A stretch of 64,000 bases of DNA from Manihot esculenta (GCF_001659605.2 NC_035170.2:10652817-10716816); one strand, 5' to 3'. Shown: positions 10,519-23,330, counted from the stretch's first letter. Made by a program: numbers and translations. Notes: a model not told the origin generated them from the letters alone.

Positions 10519-13500
10519 TCAAAACAAATATGGATACTGCTGGAGCATAGACTCCCGCGTCTCCCAGGTGCACTCTTCTAGATTATGGTGGTTCCATAGA
10601 ACTTTCACCATCGGAATTTCCTTGTTCCTTAGCTGTCTGATCTGCGTGTCCAGAATCTGCACTGGCTGCTCTATATAGGTGAGATCCGTATGAATCTCCA
10701 CCTCAGGCTCACTCAGAACCTGATTCGGATCTGACACAAACTGTCGTAGCATAGAAACATGAAAGACCGGGTGAATTCTCTCCATAGAAGCAGGTAAATC
10801 CAGCTTATACGACACATTTCCGATCCTCTGTAACACCTCAAAGGGTCCAATGTACCGTGGAGCCAATTTACCTTTCTTTCCAAAACGAACCACTCCTTTC
10901 ATTGGAGACACTTTTAGCAATACCCAATTACCCTCTTGAAACTCTAACTGCTTTCTGCGAACGTCTGCATAACTTTTCTGTCTACTCTGAGCTGTTCTGA
11001 TTCTCTCTCTGATCATGGGCACCATTCTACTGGTAATGTCTACTAACTCTGGCCCTGCAAGAGCCTTCTCTCCTACCTCTTCCCAGCAAATAGGGGATCT
11101 GCACTTCCTCCCATACAAAGCTTCATAAGGAGCCATCCCGATGCTCGCATGATGGCTGTTATTGTAGGCAAACTCCACCAAAGGTAGATGTTGCCTCCAA
11201 TAATCGCCAAAATCTAATACACATAGTCGAAGCATATCCTCTATGGTCTGGATGGTCCTTTCTGACTGTCCATCAGTCTGTGGGTGGAAAGCAGTACTAA
11301 AATCCAATCTCGTGCCCATCGCACTTTGCAGACTCCGCCAAAAGCGGGAGGTAAACTGAGGTCCTCTGTCTGAAACTATAGACACTGGAACTCCATGTAA
11401 TCTCACTATCTCATCCAGATAGACCTGTGCCAACTTATCCACAGAATAGTTACTCCGTACTGGAAGAAAATGAGCAGATTTCGTGAGTCTGTCCACAATC
11501 ACCCATATCGAGTCTATCCTGTTGGACGCTACTGGTAAACCCACTACAAAATCCATGGCTATGTTCTCCCATTTCCACTCTGGAATCGGTAATGGGTTAA
11601 GCATTCCAGCTGGTTTCTGATGCTCTAATTTCACCCTCTGACAAACCTCACAGGCTGTCACGAACTGCGCCACTTCTTTCTTCATGGCTGGCCACCAATA
11701 GACCCTTTTCAGATCCTGATACATCTTGGTGGCTCCTGGGTGAACACTATACCTCGCATTATGAGCTTCCCTCATAATGTCTTCCTTCACACTGCCCCTA
11801 TCTGGTACACAAAGTCGACTCCCATAGCGAAGGATCCCTTTGCTGTCAACTCTGAACTCTACATTATTGCCTGACTGAACAGTCCTGGCAATTTTCATCA
11901 ACTCAGGGTCCTCATGCTGTCTCTGAGCTATCTGCTCCAGAAACACAGGTGTCACTCTCATCTGTGCTATCAACGCACCTGTACCAGACAACTCTAGCTG
12001 TAATCCCTCGTCAAAGAGCTTATAAAGCTCCATCACAACTGGTCTCCGCTCTGCTGCTATATGGGATAAACTACCTAGTGACTTCCGGCTTAGGGCGTCT
12101 GCGACAACATTCGCCTTACCCGGATGATACTGGATTTTACAATCATAATCACTGAGCAATTCGACCCACCTTCTCTGCCGCAAATTCAGCTCTCTCTGAC
12201 TTAAGATGTACTGTAAACTCTTGTGATCGGTGAAGATCTCGCATTTAACCCCGTAGAGGTAATGCCGCCACATCTTAAGTGCAAAGATAACTGCTGCCAT
12301 CTCTAGGTCATGGGTAGGGTAATTCAACTCGTGCTTCTTCAACTGTCTAGAAGCATAAGCGATTACTCTCTCACTCTGCATCAATACACAACCCAATCCC
12401 ACTCGAGATGCATCACAGAACACTGTGAACTCTTCATTACTGACAGGCAGAGCTAACACTGGTGCTGTTGTCAATCTCCTCTTAAGCTCCTCAAAGCTCT
12501 CTTCACACTGGTCTGACCAGATAAACTTCTGGTTCTTCTGAGTCAATTTGGTCATAGGAGCTGCTATCTTTGAGAAGTTCTGAACGAACCTCCTGTAGTA
12601 ACCTGCCAGTCCCAGAAAGCTTTTAATCTCAGTCACTGTCGTGGGTCTGGGCCAGTTAGCTACAGCCTCTATCTTCTTGGGGTCAACCTCAATACCCTCT
12701 GCTGATACCACATGTCCCAAGAAGGCAATGCTCCGTAACCAAAACTCACACTTCGAGAACTTGGCATACAAACCATGCTCTCTCAGTGTCTGCAGAACGA
12801 TCCTCAGATGCTGGGCATGCTCCTCTGCATCTCTGGAATACACTAAGATATCATCGATAAACACAATGACAAAGTGATCCAGAAACTCACTAAATACCCT
12901 GTTCATGAGATCCATAAATGCTGCAGGGGCGTTAGTCAACCCGAACGGCATCACTAAGAACTCATAATGCCCATATCTGGTCCGGAAAGCTGTCTTAGGC
13001 ACATCTGCCTCTCTGACTCTCAACTGATGATACCCAGATCTCAGATCTATTTTCAAGAAACAACCTGCTCCAGCTAGCTGGTCAAATAGATCATCAATCC
13101 GAGGTAAGGGATACCTGTTCTTGATAGTGACCTTGTTCAACTGTCTGTAGTCGATACAAAGTCTGAGGGATCCATCCTTCTTTCTGACAAAGAGTACTGG
13201 AGCACCCCAAGGTGAGGTACTAGGGCGGATGAAACCCTTATCTACCAAGTCCTGCAACTGTTCTTTCAACTCTGTTAACTCAGCTGGCGCCATCCTGTAG
13301 GGAGGAATAGAGATAGGTCTAGTACCTGGCAGCAATTCAATTTCAAACCCTATCTCCCTATCAGGTGGTAGTCCTGGCAAATCGTCTGGGAACACATCGA
13401 GAAACTCTCGGACTACTGGTACTGTAGCTGGTTCCCTCACCTGACTGTCTAGCTCTCTCACATGAGCTAGAAACCCCTGACAACCCCTCCTAAGCAAACG

Positions 13501-13947
13501 ACGAGCCTGAAGGGCTGAAATCATACCTCTGGGTGTACCTCTCCTGTCTCCTCTGAAGACACACTCTGACCCATCCTGGTCTCTGAGACTCACTATCTTC
13601 TCTCGACAGTCCAACGTCGCACTATATGTAGATAACCAATCCATCCCTAGAATGACATCAAAATCTGTCAAATCTAGAACCACAAGGTCAGCTGGAAGGT
13701 ATCTACCCTCGATAAACACTGGACTGAACCGACAGACTGACACTGCCACTGATGGGTCACATCTAGGTCCACTGACCCAGAGAGGATACTCTAACTCAGA
13801 ACTGATCAAACCCAATCGCTCTATGGCTCTCGCAGCAATAAAGGAATGAGAAGCACCGGGGTCCATCAAAGCATACACATCTGAACACCCAATGATGAGA
13901 TTACCTGACACCACTGTGTTCGACGTGTTAGCCTCCTCCTGTGTCAT
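10519..13947 (-). CDS. Element B: Ty3/gypsy chromovirus pol polyprotein (protease-RT-RNase H-integrase-chromodomain)
   Basis: An uninterrupted 1142-residue frame, the most intact pol here. It has aspartic protease ([11 protein letters not shown] about residue 29), reverse transcriptase ([16 protein letters not shown] about 362), RNase H ([10 protein letters not shown] about 510; TDHKSL), integrase with the zinc-binding HHCC region (HPGATKMY ... CEVCQR, about 730-770) and catalytic motifs (MDFVVGLP about 797, [12 protein letters not shown] about 859, [18 protein letters not shown]). The C-terminal GPFE module and chromodomain end QQYPYLF, as expected for the Tekay/Del lineage. The natural frame continues upstream into gag; the only break is a TAG at 14041-14043. 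The internal M at 13947 precedes the protease and is probably not a real start. Confidence 0.93.
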   Translation of the reverse strand: MTQEEANTSNTVVSGNLIIGCSDVYALMDPGASHSFIAARAIERLGLISSELEYPLWVSGPRCDPSVAVSVCRFSPVFIEGRYLPADLVVLDLTDFDVILGMDWLSTYSATLDCREKIVSLRDQDGSECVFRGDRRGTPRGMISALQARRLLRRGCQGFLAHVRELDSQVREPATVPVVREFLDVFPDDLPGLPPDREIGFEIELLPGTRPISIPPYRMAPAELTELKEQLQDLVDKGFIRPSTSPWGAPVLFVRKKDGSLRLCIDYRQLNKVTIKNRYPLPRIDDLFDQLAGAGCFLKIDLRSGYHQLRVREADVPKTAFRTRYGHYEFLVMPFGLTNAPAAFMDLMNRVFSEFLDHFVIVFIDDILVYSRDAEEHAQHLRIVLQTLREHGLYAKFSKCEFWLRSIAFLGHVVSAEGIEVDPKKIEAVANWPRPTTVTEIKSFLGLAGYYRRFVQNFSKIAAPMTKLTQKNQKFIWSDQCEESFEELKRRLTTAPVLALPVSNEEFTVFCDASRVGLGCVLMQSERVIAYASRQLKKHELNYPTHDLEMAAVIFALKMWRHYLYGVKCEIFTDHKSLQYILSQRELNLRQRRWVELLSDYDCKIQYHPGKANVVADALSRKSLGSLSHIAAERRPVVMELYKLFDEGLQLELSGTGALIAQMRVTPVFLEQIAQRQHEDPELMKIARTVQSGNNVEFRVDSKGILRYGSRLCVPDRGSVKEDIMREAHNARYSVHPGATKMYQDLKRVYWWPAMKKEVAQFVTACEVCQRVKLEHQKPAGMLNPLPIPEWKWENIAMDFVVGLPVASNRIDSIWVIVDRLTKSAHFLPVRSNYSVDKLAQVYLDEIVRLHGVPVSIVSDRGPQFTSRFWRSLQSAMGTRLDFSTAFHPQTDGQSERTIQTIEDMLRLCVLDFGDYWRQHLPLVEFAYNNSHHASIGMAPYEALYGRKCRSPICWEEVGEKALAGPELVDITSRMVPMIRERIRTAQSRQKSYADVRRKQLEFQEGNWVLLKVSPMKGVVRFGKKGKLAPRYIGPFEVLQRIGNVSYKLDLPASMERIHPVFHVSMLRQFVSDPNQVLSEPEVEIHTDLTYIEQPVQILDTQIRQLRNKEIPMVKVLWNHHNLEECTWETRESMLQQYPYLF

Positions 13948-14040
13948 TGTGAAAATCCGTGCTGGGGCTACCGGATTTCCACCTCGGGAACCTGCTGCTG
14001 AAGTAGAGGCGACCCCTCTCCCTCTACCTCTGCCACTAGT

Positions 14041-15645
14041 CTAAGGCATGACTGGAGCTGCTGGCCGTACAACTGGCTGTACCACACTGCCTGAACTCAT
14101 CTGCTGGGATGGTGCAAAAGTCATCTGCGGACAATCCCGAGCAATATGCCCTTCCTGTCCACATCGAAAACAAGCTGTAGATCCCAACCGACAAACTCCT
14201 CCATGTGGTTTTCCGCATCGTCTGCAGACTGGAGCTGTGCCAGAGCTTGAGCCACTACCTATTCCCAGACCTGACTTGACTTTACTCCAGAACTTACTCT
14301 TTGTTCCTTTTGCTCTATCCCATCTTTTACTGCTTGGTGTGGGGGCTTTAGAACCCGAAGCCTGTGCCTTTGACTGTTTCTGAATATTGGCACTAGCTTC
14401 CATTTTCCTGGCTGCGTCTACTATGGTATGGAAACTCTCCTTTTCTGCTGGAAGAATCAAGGAAAGATTAGGCACGCATAACACATTAGGCAATGATAAA
14501 TTCTTAGAGTAAGTAGGAATTTGCACAAAACCAGTATGTGATACAGCAAGCGTTTTACCATCACCAAGTTGTACTTCCTCAGGACCTCCATAGTCAGAAT
14601 AGCTTTGCAAAGAAGCTGGATTCGACACAACATGATGAGAAGCTCCGCTATCAAACAACCATTGTTGTGGAGAAGAAGCAGCCATAGAAGAAGTAACATT
14701 AACTGCAGGTATCGGTGCTGAAGAATGCGAGGTATCAGTCTTCAAAGACATATTATTCTCCTTAAGAAAGCGAGCCAATTTGCGACATTCAGCAGTAGTA
14801 TGCCCAGTATATTCACAAAATTGACATACCACATCAGGTCGATAAGAACCTCGACCTCGACCACCAAAGTAAGAACCACGACCACCACGTCGATTTCCAG
14901 AATAATTGGAGTTTTGTGGAGATCGATTATAATTGCCATTCTGATTGTGTGAACGCCCTCCAGAACGTTGAGTGTAATTGACAGTAGCAATCACTTGTGA
15001 CATAGCTGAAACAGTTGTAGAATCTTTTTCTTGTAGGGATCGTTCATGATCAGTAAGTTTTTCAAAGAGATTAGAAAAGGTTATTGGGGTTTCACGAACT
15101 TTTAACGCAGCAACTATGGGACTGTAATCATCTCCCAATCGCGTGATAATATAAACAATTAAGTCATCATCACTCACCGGATTCTGGGTAAGAGCAAGCT
15201 CATCTGCAATAGCCCTCATTTCATTGAGAAAAATAGCAATCGGTTTGGTTCCCTTAGAGTTCTGTGCTAATTTAGTTTTTAAGGACAGAATTCTAGAACG
15301 AGAAACATTAGCAAAACTCTGGTGAAGCCGATCCCATGCTTCTTTGGCAGTATTGGCTGAAGAAATCAAGGGTTGAATAGTATCGGAACAACTTCCTAAA
15401 AGAGCACTGATCAAAATTTGATCTTGTCGAAACCATAAGGCGAAAGCTGGGTTGGCTGTTTTGTCTTTTTCAGAAATAAATTGTGATGGTGCAACCCGTG
15501 AACCATCAATAAAATCAAGTAAATCAAGACCAATTAAGGTTGATTGGATCTGTTTTCTCCAAACAGGAAAATTCTCCGGAGTAAGTTTAATTGGAAAATG
15601 CGTTGGAGCATTTAATTGAATGACGGTATTGGATGACGAAGCCAT
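14041..15645 (-). CDS. Chimeric ORF: copia gag/protease fused in frame to gypsy gag C-terminus
   Basis: 534 residues from an ATG about 45 bases after a copia primer-binding site. The N-terminal ~400 residues are copia-type: gag domain (FPVWRKQIQSTL), a CCHC knuckle (CQFCEYTGHTTAEC) and aspartic protease (WLFDSGASHHV). At about 14446-14467 the frame passes from the copia LPNVLCVPNLSL region to gypsy gag (ESFHTIVDAARKMEAS), then two cysteine knuckles (CRRCGKPHGGVC and CFRCGQEGHIARDC). The TAG at 14041 stands where sibling gypsy copies have CAG. Beyond it the same frame runs into the 1142-residue pol, so one stop separates a copia-gypsy fusion of about 1700 codons. The missing parts are copia integrase/RT/RNase H and the N-terminal half of gypsy gag. 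This is probably an accident of recombination; expression is unknown. Confidence 0.88.
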   Translation of the reverse strand: MASSSNTVIQLNAPTHFPIKLTPENFPVWRKQIQSTLIGLDLLDFIDGSRVAPSQFISEKDKTANPAFALWFRQDQILISALLGSCSDTIQPLISSANTAKEAWDRLHQSFANVSRSRILSLKTKLAQNSKGTKPIAIFLNEMRAIADELALTQNPVSDDDLIVYIITRLGDDYSPIVAALKVRETPITFSNLFEKLTDHERSLQEKDSTTVSAMSQVIATVNYTQRSGGRSHNQNGNYNRSPQNSNYSGNRRGGRGSYFGGRGRGSYRPDVVCQFCEYTGHTTAECRKLARFLKENNMSLKTDTSHSSAPIPAVNVTSSMAASSPQQWLFDSGASHHVVSNPASLQSYSDYGGPEEVQLGDGKTLAVSHTGFVQIPTYSKNLSLPNVLCVPNLSLILPAEKESFHTIVDAARKMEASANIQKQSKAQASGSKAPTPSSKRWDRAKGTKSKFWSKVKSGLGIGSGSSSGTAPVCRRCGKPHGGVCRLGSTACFRCGQEGHIARDCPQMTFAPSQQMSSGSVVQPVVRPAAPVMP

Positions 15646-15690
15646 TAATTAAAAGAAAATTGGATCAGAAAACTCGTGAGAGCAGATTGC

Positions 15691-15703
15691 GGCTCTGATA
15701 CCA
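15691..15703 (-). other. Primer-binding site (tRNA-iMet) of the fused copia element
   Basis: The minus strand reads TGGTATCAGAGCC, followed by a short leader and the gag ATG at 15645. Confidence 0.88.
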
Positions 15704-15999
15704 TATAGAAGATTTATGATATTGAGAATTCTATGTATTTGTATTTCTGTATAGAATACATTTATATAGTATATACCAGTGGTTGAGTTTGATACAGATT
15801 ATATGAATAACAAATATTATCTCAACCAACTATAAACCTTATCATAACTCTAAATCTTATCACAAATCTAACCTTATCATGACTCTAAACCTTATCACAA
15901 CTCTAACCCTTATCACTAATTAAATACAAGATAAGTATACAGCTATAACTCAAGTTACAAATAGATAAAACTGTTATAGTTAGTCTTTATCTTTAATAT
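15704..15999 (-). mobile_element. Copia 5' LTR (approximate limits)
   Basis: The AT-rich block between the primer site and the receptor-kinase exon has the position of a minus-strand 5' LTR. Repeated 'cttatca(c/t)aactctaa' units lie at about 15838-15915. A plausible outer end is TGTAACTT on the minus strand (+ position about 15959), leaving about 40 bp of unassigned sequence before coding homology starts near 16001. No paired LTR or target duplication is visible because the left part of this element was lost. Confidence 0.6.
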
Positions 16000-18900
16000 G
16001 AAGAGCTTGGAGATCTTTCCCAGTTGCAGTTCTTGTTCCTTGGAGCTAACCAGCTCTCAGGGTCGATACCTTCCACAATCTTCAATATTTCTTCGCTGAA
16101 AAGGATTGTGCTTGCATCAAATCATCGGCTTTCAGGCAAGCTTCCGGTGGATTTGTGCGAGCATCTGCCGGTACTCGAAGAGCTGGAGATTTCTTTCAAC
16201 AATTTGTCAGGCAGGATTCCGTCGAGTTTACAGAAATGCAAGATGCTTAGGGTTCTGGCAATGGATGGTAGCAATAAATTCACAGGACGCATACCCAAAG
16301 AACTTGGCAACTTAACCATGCTTGAGGAGTTATATCTTGGTTTCAATGATTTGGAAGGTATGCCATTTTCCTTCTCTCGACCTGTAACTTACGGATACAG
16401 GACAAGGACTTTTTGGGAAAAAATGTTTCTAAACTATTTATCATAATTAAAAATTAATAATTATAATATAATACTTTTACATATAATTAATAAAATTTTT
16501 ATTATTCTTTTTAAATAAAAATCATCAGATTAAGTGAGTGTAAAATTTTTATTGTTTAAATATTTAAAATGATTGTATTATAAAATTTTTATTATTTAAA
16601 TACTTTTAAGTCTAAATTAAGAATAAATTATTTTTTAAACTATGAGTTATGTAAAAACTAATTATATTATATTATAAAATTTCTATTGTCTAGACATTTT
16701 AAAACGGTTGTAGTATAAAATTTTGATTATCTAAAATATTTTAAGTTTAAATTAAAAATAAATTATTTTTTAATCTCTAAATTATGTAAAATATTCATAT
16801 ATTTTTAAAACTCAACATTTTATTTTATTTATTTTAATTTCGTTAAATTGAAAGTGTTAGTCCAACTTTTTATCAATTTTCTGTTAATTGTATATTGATA
16901 AAATAATATTAAAGATATATATTTTTTATTTTTAAATTATATCAAAATTAATATTTATATTTTTAAATTTTTTAAAAATAAATGTTTTAATATTTGTATT
17001 TTGAGTTTACTAAATAAAAAAAATGTGTCAGGTTGACAGAATTAAAGAAATATTCAGTAAAAAAATTTACCCTTCAATTAGTTATTCTCTTTTTAATTTA
17101 AAAAAAAAATTAGCTAAAATTGAATTCAGTTTGGAAAATCTGCCAAGTATAGTGCAGGGTGGGCTTTCCCCATCAAGTTTGGTGGAAATTGCTAATCTAT
17201 CCTGAATCGATTATTATAAGGAAAAACATTTATTCCTCATCCGATATTAAAGATTTTACATAAATTTAATTTAATTTTTTATTAATTTTTTTATTTAAAA
17301 TATTTTTTTTAACTTATAAAATTTTTATTTTAAAAATAAAATTATATATAATTTTATTAGAATTCATTTTATTTTTTTTTCTTTTTCGAAATAAATTATA
17401 GCCAATGGAGGATTAACATATCCTAACACAAACAATTCTATGATTTTTCGCTAGCAATGTGTTGGTTCAAATGAATTTCATTTGTGGGATTCAATTAACT
17501 TTCATGATGTACTCCATGGAAGCAGAAGTTCAATTTGTTAATTAGTAGTCTTATACATGTGTGTTACAAATCCGCAGGTGAAATTCCATCAGAAATTGGC
17601 AACCTCCGAAACTTACAAAATTTTGCAGTGGAGCACAGTGGGCTTACAGGAACAATACCTCCTGCCATCTTCAACATCTCATCTCTTCAAGATCTTGTTG
17701 TTGCAAACAACAGCATATTCGGAAGTCTTCCAATGGATCTGTGTCATCGCCTTCCAAATCTTCAAATACTTTTTCTTTTCGATAATAAATTCGTAGGGAA
17801 CATACCAAGAGATATAGGAAACTGCACAATGTTACAGCAACTTCGTCTTGGGAGAAACAACTTTACAGGTATGAATCTCATTTCTAGTTGAACCTTGTAA
17901 TCATTAGTTTTCTCTTTTAGGTTAAAGATAAGGATAATTTGCAATATATATTGGGATTTTCAACAGGTGCTATACCTCATGAGATGGGTAATCTTAGATA
18001 TCTGAAGGTGGTGAGATTGCCGGTGAACAGCTTAACAGGTCTGATTCCACCAAATATCTTCAACAGTTCCACGATTGAGGAGATTACTTTAGCTGTAAAT
18101 AACTTCTATGGCAATCTTCCCGCTAGTTTAGACCTATGGCTCCCTAATCTTAAACGTCTCATCCTAGGTGGAAATCAACTGGATGGAATTATCCCAAGCT
18201 CTATTGCAAATTCTACTGAGCTTATTCAGTTAGAGTTGAGTGAGAATTTGTTTACTGGTTCTGTACCAATGACCTTTGGTAATCTTCTGTTTCTACAGAG
18301 GCTTACCCTGATAGGAAATTTTCTTGTCAATGATCCATCGACTCCAGAATTGAGCTTTCTTACTTCTCTGACAAATTGCAAGAACTTAATAGTTTTGGGA
18401 TTTTCCAATAATCCTATCAGGGGAATCTTCCCACCTTTTGTTAACTTCTCTAACACTCTTGAAGTTCTTGATGGAAGCAATTGCGAAATCATGGGCATGA
18501 TACCCAGGGGACTCGGCAATTTAAGCAGCTTGATATCTTTAAGCCTAAATAACAACGACTTGACAGGACCCATTCCTGATACGTTCCAGAATTTGGCAAA
18601 GATACAAAGATTGTATCTCGGGGACAACATGTTACAGGATTCTATTCCGAATAGTTTATGTCATCTGAGCAACCTGGGTGAGTTAAGATTGAGCAGGAAC
18701 AGACTTGCAGGGTCAATACCAAGTTGCTTTGGGAATCTTACCTCTCTGAGAGATCTCCAGCTTGACAGCAATAATCTAACTTCCAGTATACCATTTTCCC
18801 TCTTGAGCCTGAAGGACTTGTTGATCTTGAACGTGTCATCTAATTCACTAGATGGAAACCTACCGTCTGAGATTGGAAATTTGAAGATCATGTACCAACT

Positions 18901-21306
18901 AGACTTGTCAAAGAATCAATTCTTTGGCGGTATTCCGAGTGAACTCGGCGGTCTCCAACAGTTAACTCAGCTGTCTTTGGCACACAATAAATTCCAAGGA
19001 CCTATACCAGGCTCAATTGGGAGCATTGTGAGCTTGGAGTATTTGGATCTCTCCAATAACATGCTCTCTGGCGTTATTCCAAAGTCTCTGGAAGCACTTC
19101 CATATCTCAAATACTTCAACGTGTCTAACAACAGCCTAGAAGGAGAAATTCCTGACGGAGGACCTTTTGCAAACTTCACAGCTCAATCTTTCATGAACAA
19201 CGTTGGACTCTGCGGAGCTCCTCAGATGGGCTTCAAGCCGTGTAATGCATCTAGTAGTTCTAAAAAATCAACCCCATTTCTGAAATATGTTTTACCAGCT
19301 ACGGCTTTAGCAATTTTGGTACTAGGCTTTGTATGTGTGCTTTCAAGGCAAAGAAGACAAAAGAAGAAGAGAACTGATCCTGCCTCTACAACTCAACCTG
19401 ATTTGCTAAATATAGCAACATACAGAAGGTTTTCATACCAGGAACTCATGCAAGCTACGAATGGATTCGACGAAAGTAATCTACTGGGTAAAGGGAGCTG
19501 GAGCTTTGTCTACAAAGGAACGCTTGCTGATGGCATGGTTGTTGCAGTAAAGGTTTTCAACTTGCAGCTAGAAGGAGCATTAGAGAGTTTTGATGCAGAA
19601 TGTGAAGTTCTTCGAAACATCCGCCATAGAAATCTCGTCAAGATTATCAGCAGCTGTGCAAATGTTGATTTCAAAGCATTGGTGATGGAGTTCATGCCCA
19701 ATGGTAGCCTTGAGGCATTGTTGCACTCTAATTGCTATTGCTTGGATATGGTACAGAGGTTAAATATCTTAGCAGATGTTGCAGTTGCTGTAGAATATCT
19801 CCACCACAATTATAGTAGACCAGTGGTTCACTGTGACATAAAGCCCAGCAATGTCCTCTTGGATGAAAATATGGTGGCCCATTTAGGAGACTTTGGAATT
19901 TCGAAGCTCTTAGGTGAAAGCATATCAATGACGCAAACCAAAACGCTAGCCACAATTGGGTATATGGCACCAGGTGCTGTTCCTTTTACTAAATGCTAAA
20001 CTTTTAATTCATTACAGTTCTGAATTAGTTTTGCATTTGCTTCATTTGGGAATTTAATTTTGCTTTTTCTTTAGGCTTTCTTTTTCTTTTCTTTTTTTTT
20101 TTTTCCTTTTTTTGAAGTTTATACTAATCTTTTGGTTTTAAATTTGGTTTTGCAGCACATTTTTGAGCTAGTTTAGCATTTTAGAATTTAATGTTGCATT
20201 TTGTTTGCTAAACTTGTGTATGAAAAAATTCATAATTGGTCCCTCAATTTTAACAAATATATGAAAAACATCTTTAATATTTTTAAAAAACTACTAATTC
20301 ATCCTTTCATTAGTTTTAACAGCTTGGATATGTGAAAACTCAATAGTTGGTCCCTTAATTTTATAAAAGTATCTATTATATACTCCTTCTGTATTTATAG
20401 TATTTTAAAATTTTTTGTAACGCATAATGACTAAAATTAACGAAACGTTAATTAGTAAATTTTTTAAATGTTTCTCTACATCTCAAAGGCTAATAGTAAT
20501 TTTTCTTAATCTATAACATGTCCTTCAGAGCCCATATTGGTTGTGGAGTATTTGTGAATAATGTTTATTTAGAATCAAAGACTTTGTCAAAATTGGCCAT
20601 GATTTTGAGAATAGTCAAGTCCTGTTCTGTTCTTGAACTTAGTATGTGTGTTTTATCTTTGATAAAAACAAGGCATAAAACCGAAGGGTGAGTCAGTATA
20701 TGTGCCTAATGTAACATGGGCCTTAGGGTGAAATCCTTTTAAGAGCATGCCTCTTGAGCTGGGTTTTTGAGATTTCACATCAGTAGTTGTGCAGTGTGTG
20801 AGTAAGATTTATATAGAATCAAGGACTTTCTCATATTGACCATTATTTTTATAAAAAAAAATAATAACAGAAAAGTAGAATATTTCATATTTTTTTTACT
20901 TTTTTATGATTATTCTCATGTTTTATGTTTATCAGAGTATGGATCACAGGGAATCGTGTCAACAAGAGGAGATATATATAGTTTTGGAATCATGATGATG
21001 GAAATACTTACGAGCAAGAAACCCACAGATAAAATGTTCGAAGGAGAAATGTGCTTGAAAGATTGGGTGTTAGAATCATTGGAGAGTGGAAGAATTAGTG
21101 AGATTATGGATTTCAACTTGTTAAACACAAATGAGAGTGATCTTGCAGCTAAGGAACAATGTGTTTCTTCTCTTATGAGTTTGGCTCTTGCCAGTTGTGA
21201 GGAATCACCCGAAATGAGGATTAACATACGAGACGTTCTGCAGAGACTCAGGAAAATCAAGGACCAGTTTGAAATGTCCATGCAGTCGACTTGCAAATTA
21301 CCATAA
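16000..21306 (+). pseudogene. LRR receptor-like kinase (subfamily XII-like, non-RD), 5' end lost
   Basis: Visible exons: 16000-16357, 17578-17868, 17967-19973 and 20936-21306, all with GT/AG borders in phase 1 so that GLY codons are rebuilt across the first two introns. The first three exons encode many leucine-rich repeats (LSGSIPSTIFNISSL type). A membrane span follows (LPATALAILVLGFVCVL, about 19290), then a kinase with glycine loop GKGSWSFVYKG (third glycine replaced by serine), AVKVF lysine, HCDIKPSN and GDFGISK. Exon 4 completes the kinase (GDIYSFGIMMMEILT) and ends at TAA. Cys in HCD marks a non-RD kinase, typical of EFR/Xa21/FLS2-like immune receptors; the ligand is unknown. The signal peptide and first repeats are missing where the copia LTR abuts near 16000. 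The remaining frame has no stops, so loss seems recent, or an upstream start exists elsewhere. Confidence 0.88.
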
Positions 21307-21764
21307 ATCTTCTCTTTTTCTCAATAAATTCTTAAAGTGAAATGGGTTGCAGCATGTTGTTTATATTCATTGATATATTTACTAATGAGCTTTTGGCTGA
21401 GAATGCTTTAGTCTTATTGTGTCTATATATATATATATAAATAGATCATAGAGATAGAGAGATTGCCAAGTTGCAGGATTAAGTTTATATATTTATGTTA
21501 AGTAATATATCTAAATTTGTGTATTTATGCCAAATAACACACTTAATATATTTTATTTTTATTTTTAAGTTATATTTTTATATTTAATAATAATACTAAT
21601 TAATATATCCATAATAAATATAATTTATTATTTTTATTATTTTAATTTATATATGACCTTTAAATTTTCTGTTCTTGCTGTTAGTATGTGATTTTTTAAT
21701 TTTCTATAATATTTTTAATATAATATATTAATTTTTTATTAAAAAATCTAAAACTAAAACCTAA
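21307..21764. other. 3' flank of the receptor kinase, AT-rich
   Basis: The stretch holds a likely 3' UTR (tcaataaattctt near 21320, a possible poly(A) signal), a (TA)n run near 21425, then AT-rich DNA. No gene is recognised. Confidence 0.5.
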
Positions 21765-22396
21765 CTATATCTTTAGAATAATCAATAAAAAAATTAATTT
21801 CTAACTATAAAAGAGAATTATATATTTAAATTTATAATTCATCTTTTTAATTATATTTCTATTATTAGTAAATTTATCTATATATATAATTGGACTAGAT
21901 TTACAAGCCTCACTATTAAACTTACATATTACAAATTAATAAATAATATAATTAACCCTACATATGATGTAAATATATTTATAATTTTTTTTATATATTT
22001 TTTATTTTATTTTTATATAAAATAAAAATTAATGCATATATGATAAATATAATTTATTATTCTTTTAATTACTATTAATGTATCACCTTTTGATTTTTCT
22101 ATTAATTTTTAATATAATAAATATAATTTTTATTATATTCACTATTATATAATCTTTTAATGTCCTATTATTTTTTAATATATTATATTATTAATATTGT
22201 AATAAAAATTTTTGTGCATTTTTATTATTATTATAAAATTTTATTATATTTTTTATTTTAATAATAAATAGAATGTTAAAAATATATTTATAAAAATTAA
22301 ATAAATATTATATAGAAAAAAATATTTGGACAATAAAAAAATATTTTTATTTTATAGTAATAATTATATAATAAAAAATCATATAAAAATTTTTTA
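21765..22396 (+). repeat. Left copy of the 632-bp direct repeat flanking the pararetrovirus
   Basis: The sequence from 'ctatatctttagaataatc' to 'catataaaaattttttta' recurs at 29374-30006 in the same orientation. By eye only a handful of differences are seen, mostly homopolymer length changes. It is AT-rich, has no reading frame, no TG/CA ends and no promoter, so it is not an LTR. The copies begin and end exactly at the virus borders. Confidence 0.9.
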
Positions 22397-23212
22397 ACTT
22401 GGCATGGTTTTGACTGGATATTTCCATGTTTCTGGTAGATTGACATCTTTCCATTGTATCGCTTTTGGTATATTTATATTAGCTTTGGTTTGGTCGATTT
22501 CCCAAAAAATTGTTTCTCCTGTTTGTCTAGTATGATTAATGGCATTAGGACATAATCCTGTATTCATGATTTTATAATTTAATCTATAAAATACTTCATA
22601 AATATGAGATCCTTTTAACATATTATAGTTATGTGTTAATATGTCTAATGTCAATATTTTTATTATATGAGGATCAGTTAATGAAATTGTAAAATTAGGG
22701 AAACAGTTTGAATATATTGGTCCATTTGTTAAACTGGTTTCAAATAATTCTAGTAAAGAATCTTTGTAATTAAGATGTCTACAATCTCTTAATGCTACGT
22801 GCATACTAGTATTTAATCCTTCTACTGTTAATGGTTTTATGGCAATTTGTACTAATCCTATATGCATAAATCTATATCCTTGAGTGATATATTTTAATAT
22901 GGTCTTTTTACTTAATAGACTCATAGATTGATTTTCAGAATATAAAGGTACTATCTTTTCTTTTGTTTTAATCGCTCTGGCTGATTTAAAATCTAATATA
23001 TCTGTTTTATATAGTGTATCTATTGGTGTTTTGGGAGGTTTCCAATTTGTTAATTGTTGATTATTCCAAATACTTTCTCTAGATAATATTGTTTTACTGC
23101 TATCTGTATTAATATTTAAATCATTTATCAGTTCTTCATCTGGTTGTCGGGACCTAGAAGATCTATTTCTCCTAAATAAACTCATCTTAAAATCTAGGGT
23201 TTTCGCATACAC
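22394..23212 (-). pseudogene. Pararetroviral movement protein region, 3' truncated
   Basis: About 272 residues. The central part (YITQGYRFMHIGLVQIAIKP, then LRDCRHLNYKDSLLGL-like) is the 30K-superfamily movement-protein signature of caulimovirids, which enlarge plasmodesmata for cell-to-cell spread. The first ATG in frame is 9 codons inside (near 23185); the listed start is GTG. The TAA at 22394 is made by flanking repeat DNA, so the reading frame ended in host sequence after insertion; the coat-protein continuation lies at the other end of the insert. Confidence 0.83.
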
Positions 23213-23330
23213 TTCCTTCTCTACTCGTTCTGCAGGACTTACTCCTTTTGCCTGACTTATGACTTTCGTGACACAGTTCCAACCCTAAGAGTTTAATTTG
23301 AATTTATCTAAGACAAATAAAGCCTTACTT

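Noticed and set aside
17023..17205. 60-codon frame between receptor-kinase exons
   Set aside because: It lies in the AT-rich first intron, shows no LRR pattern, and flanking exons join in phase without it.
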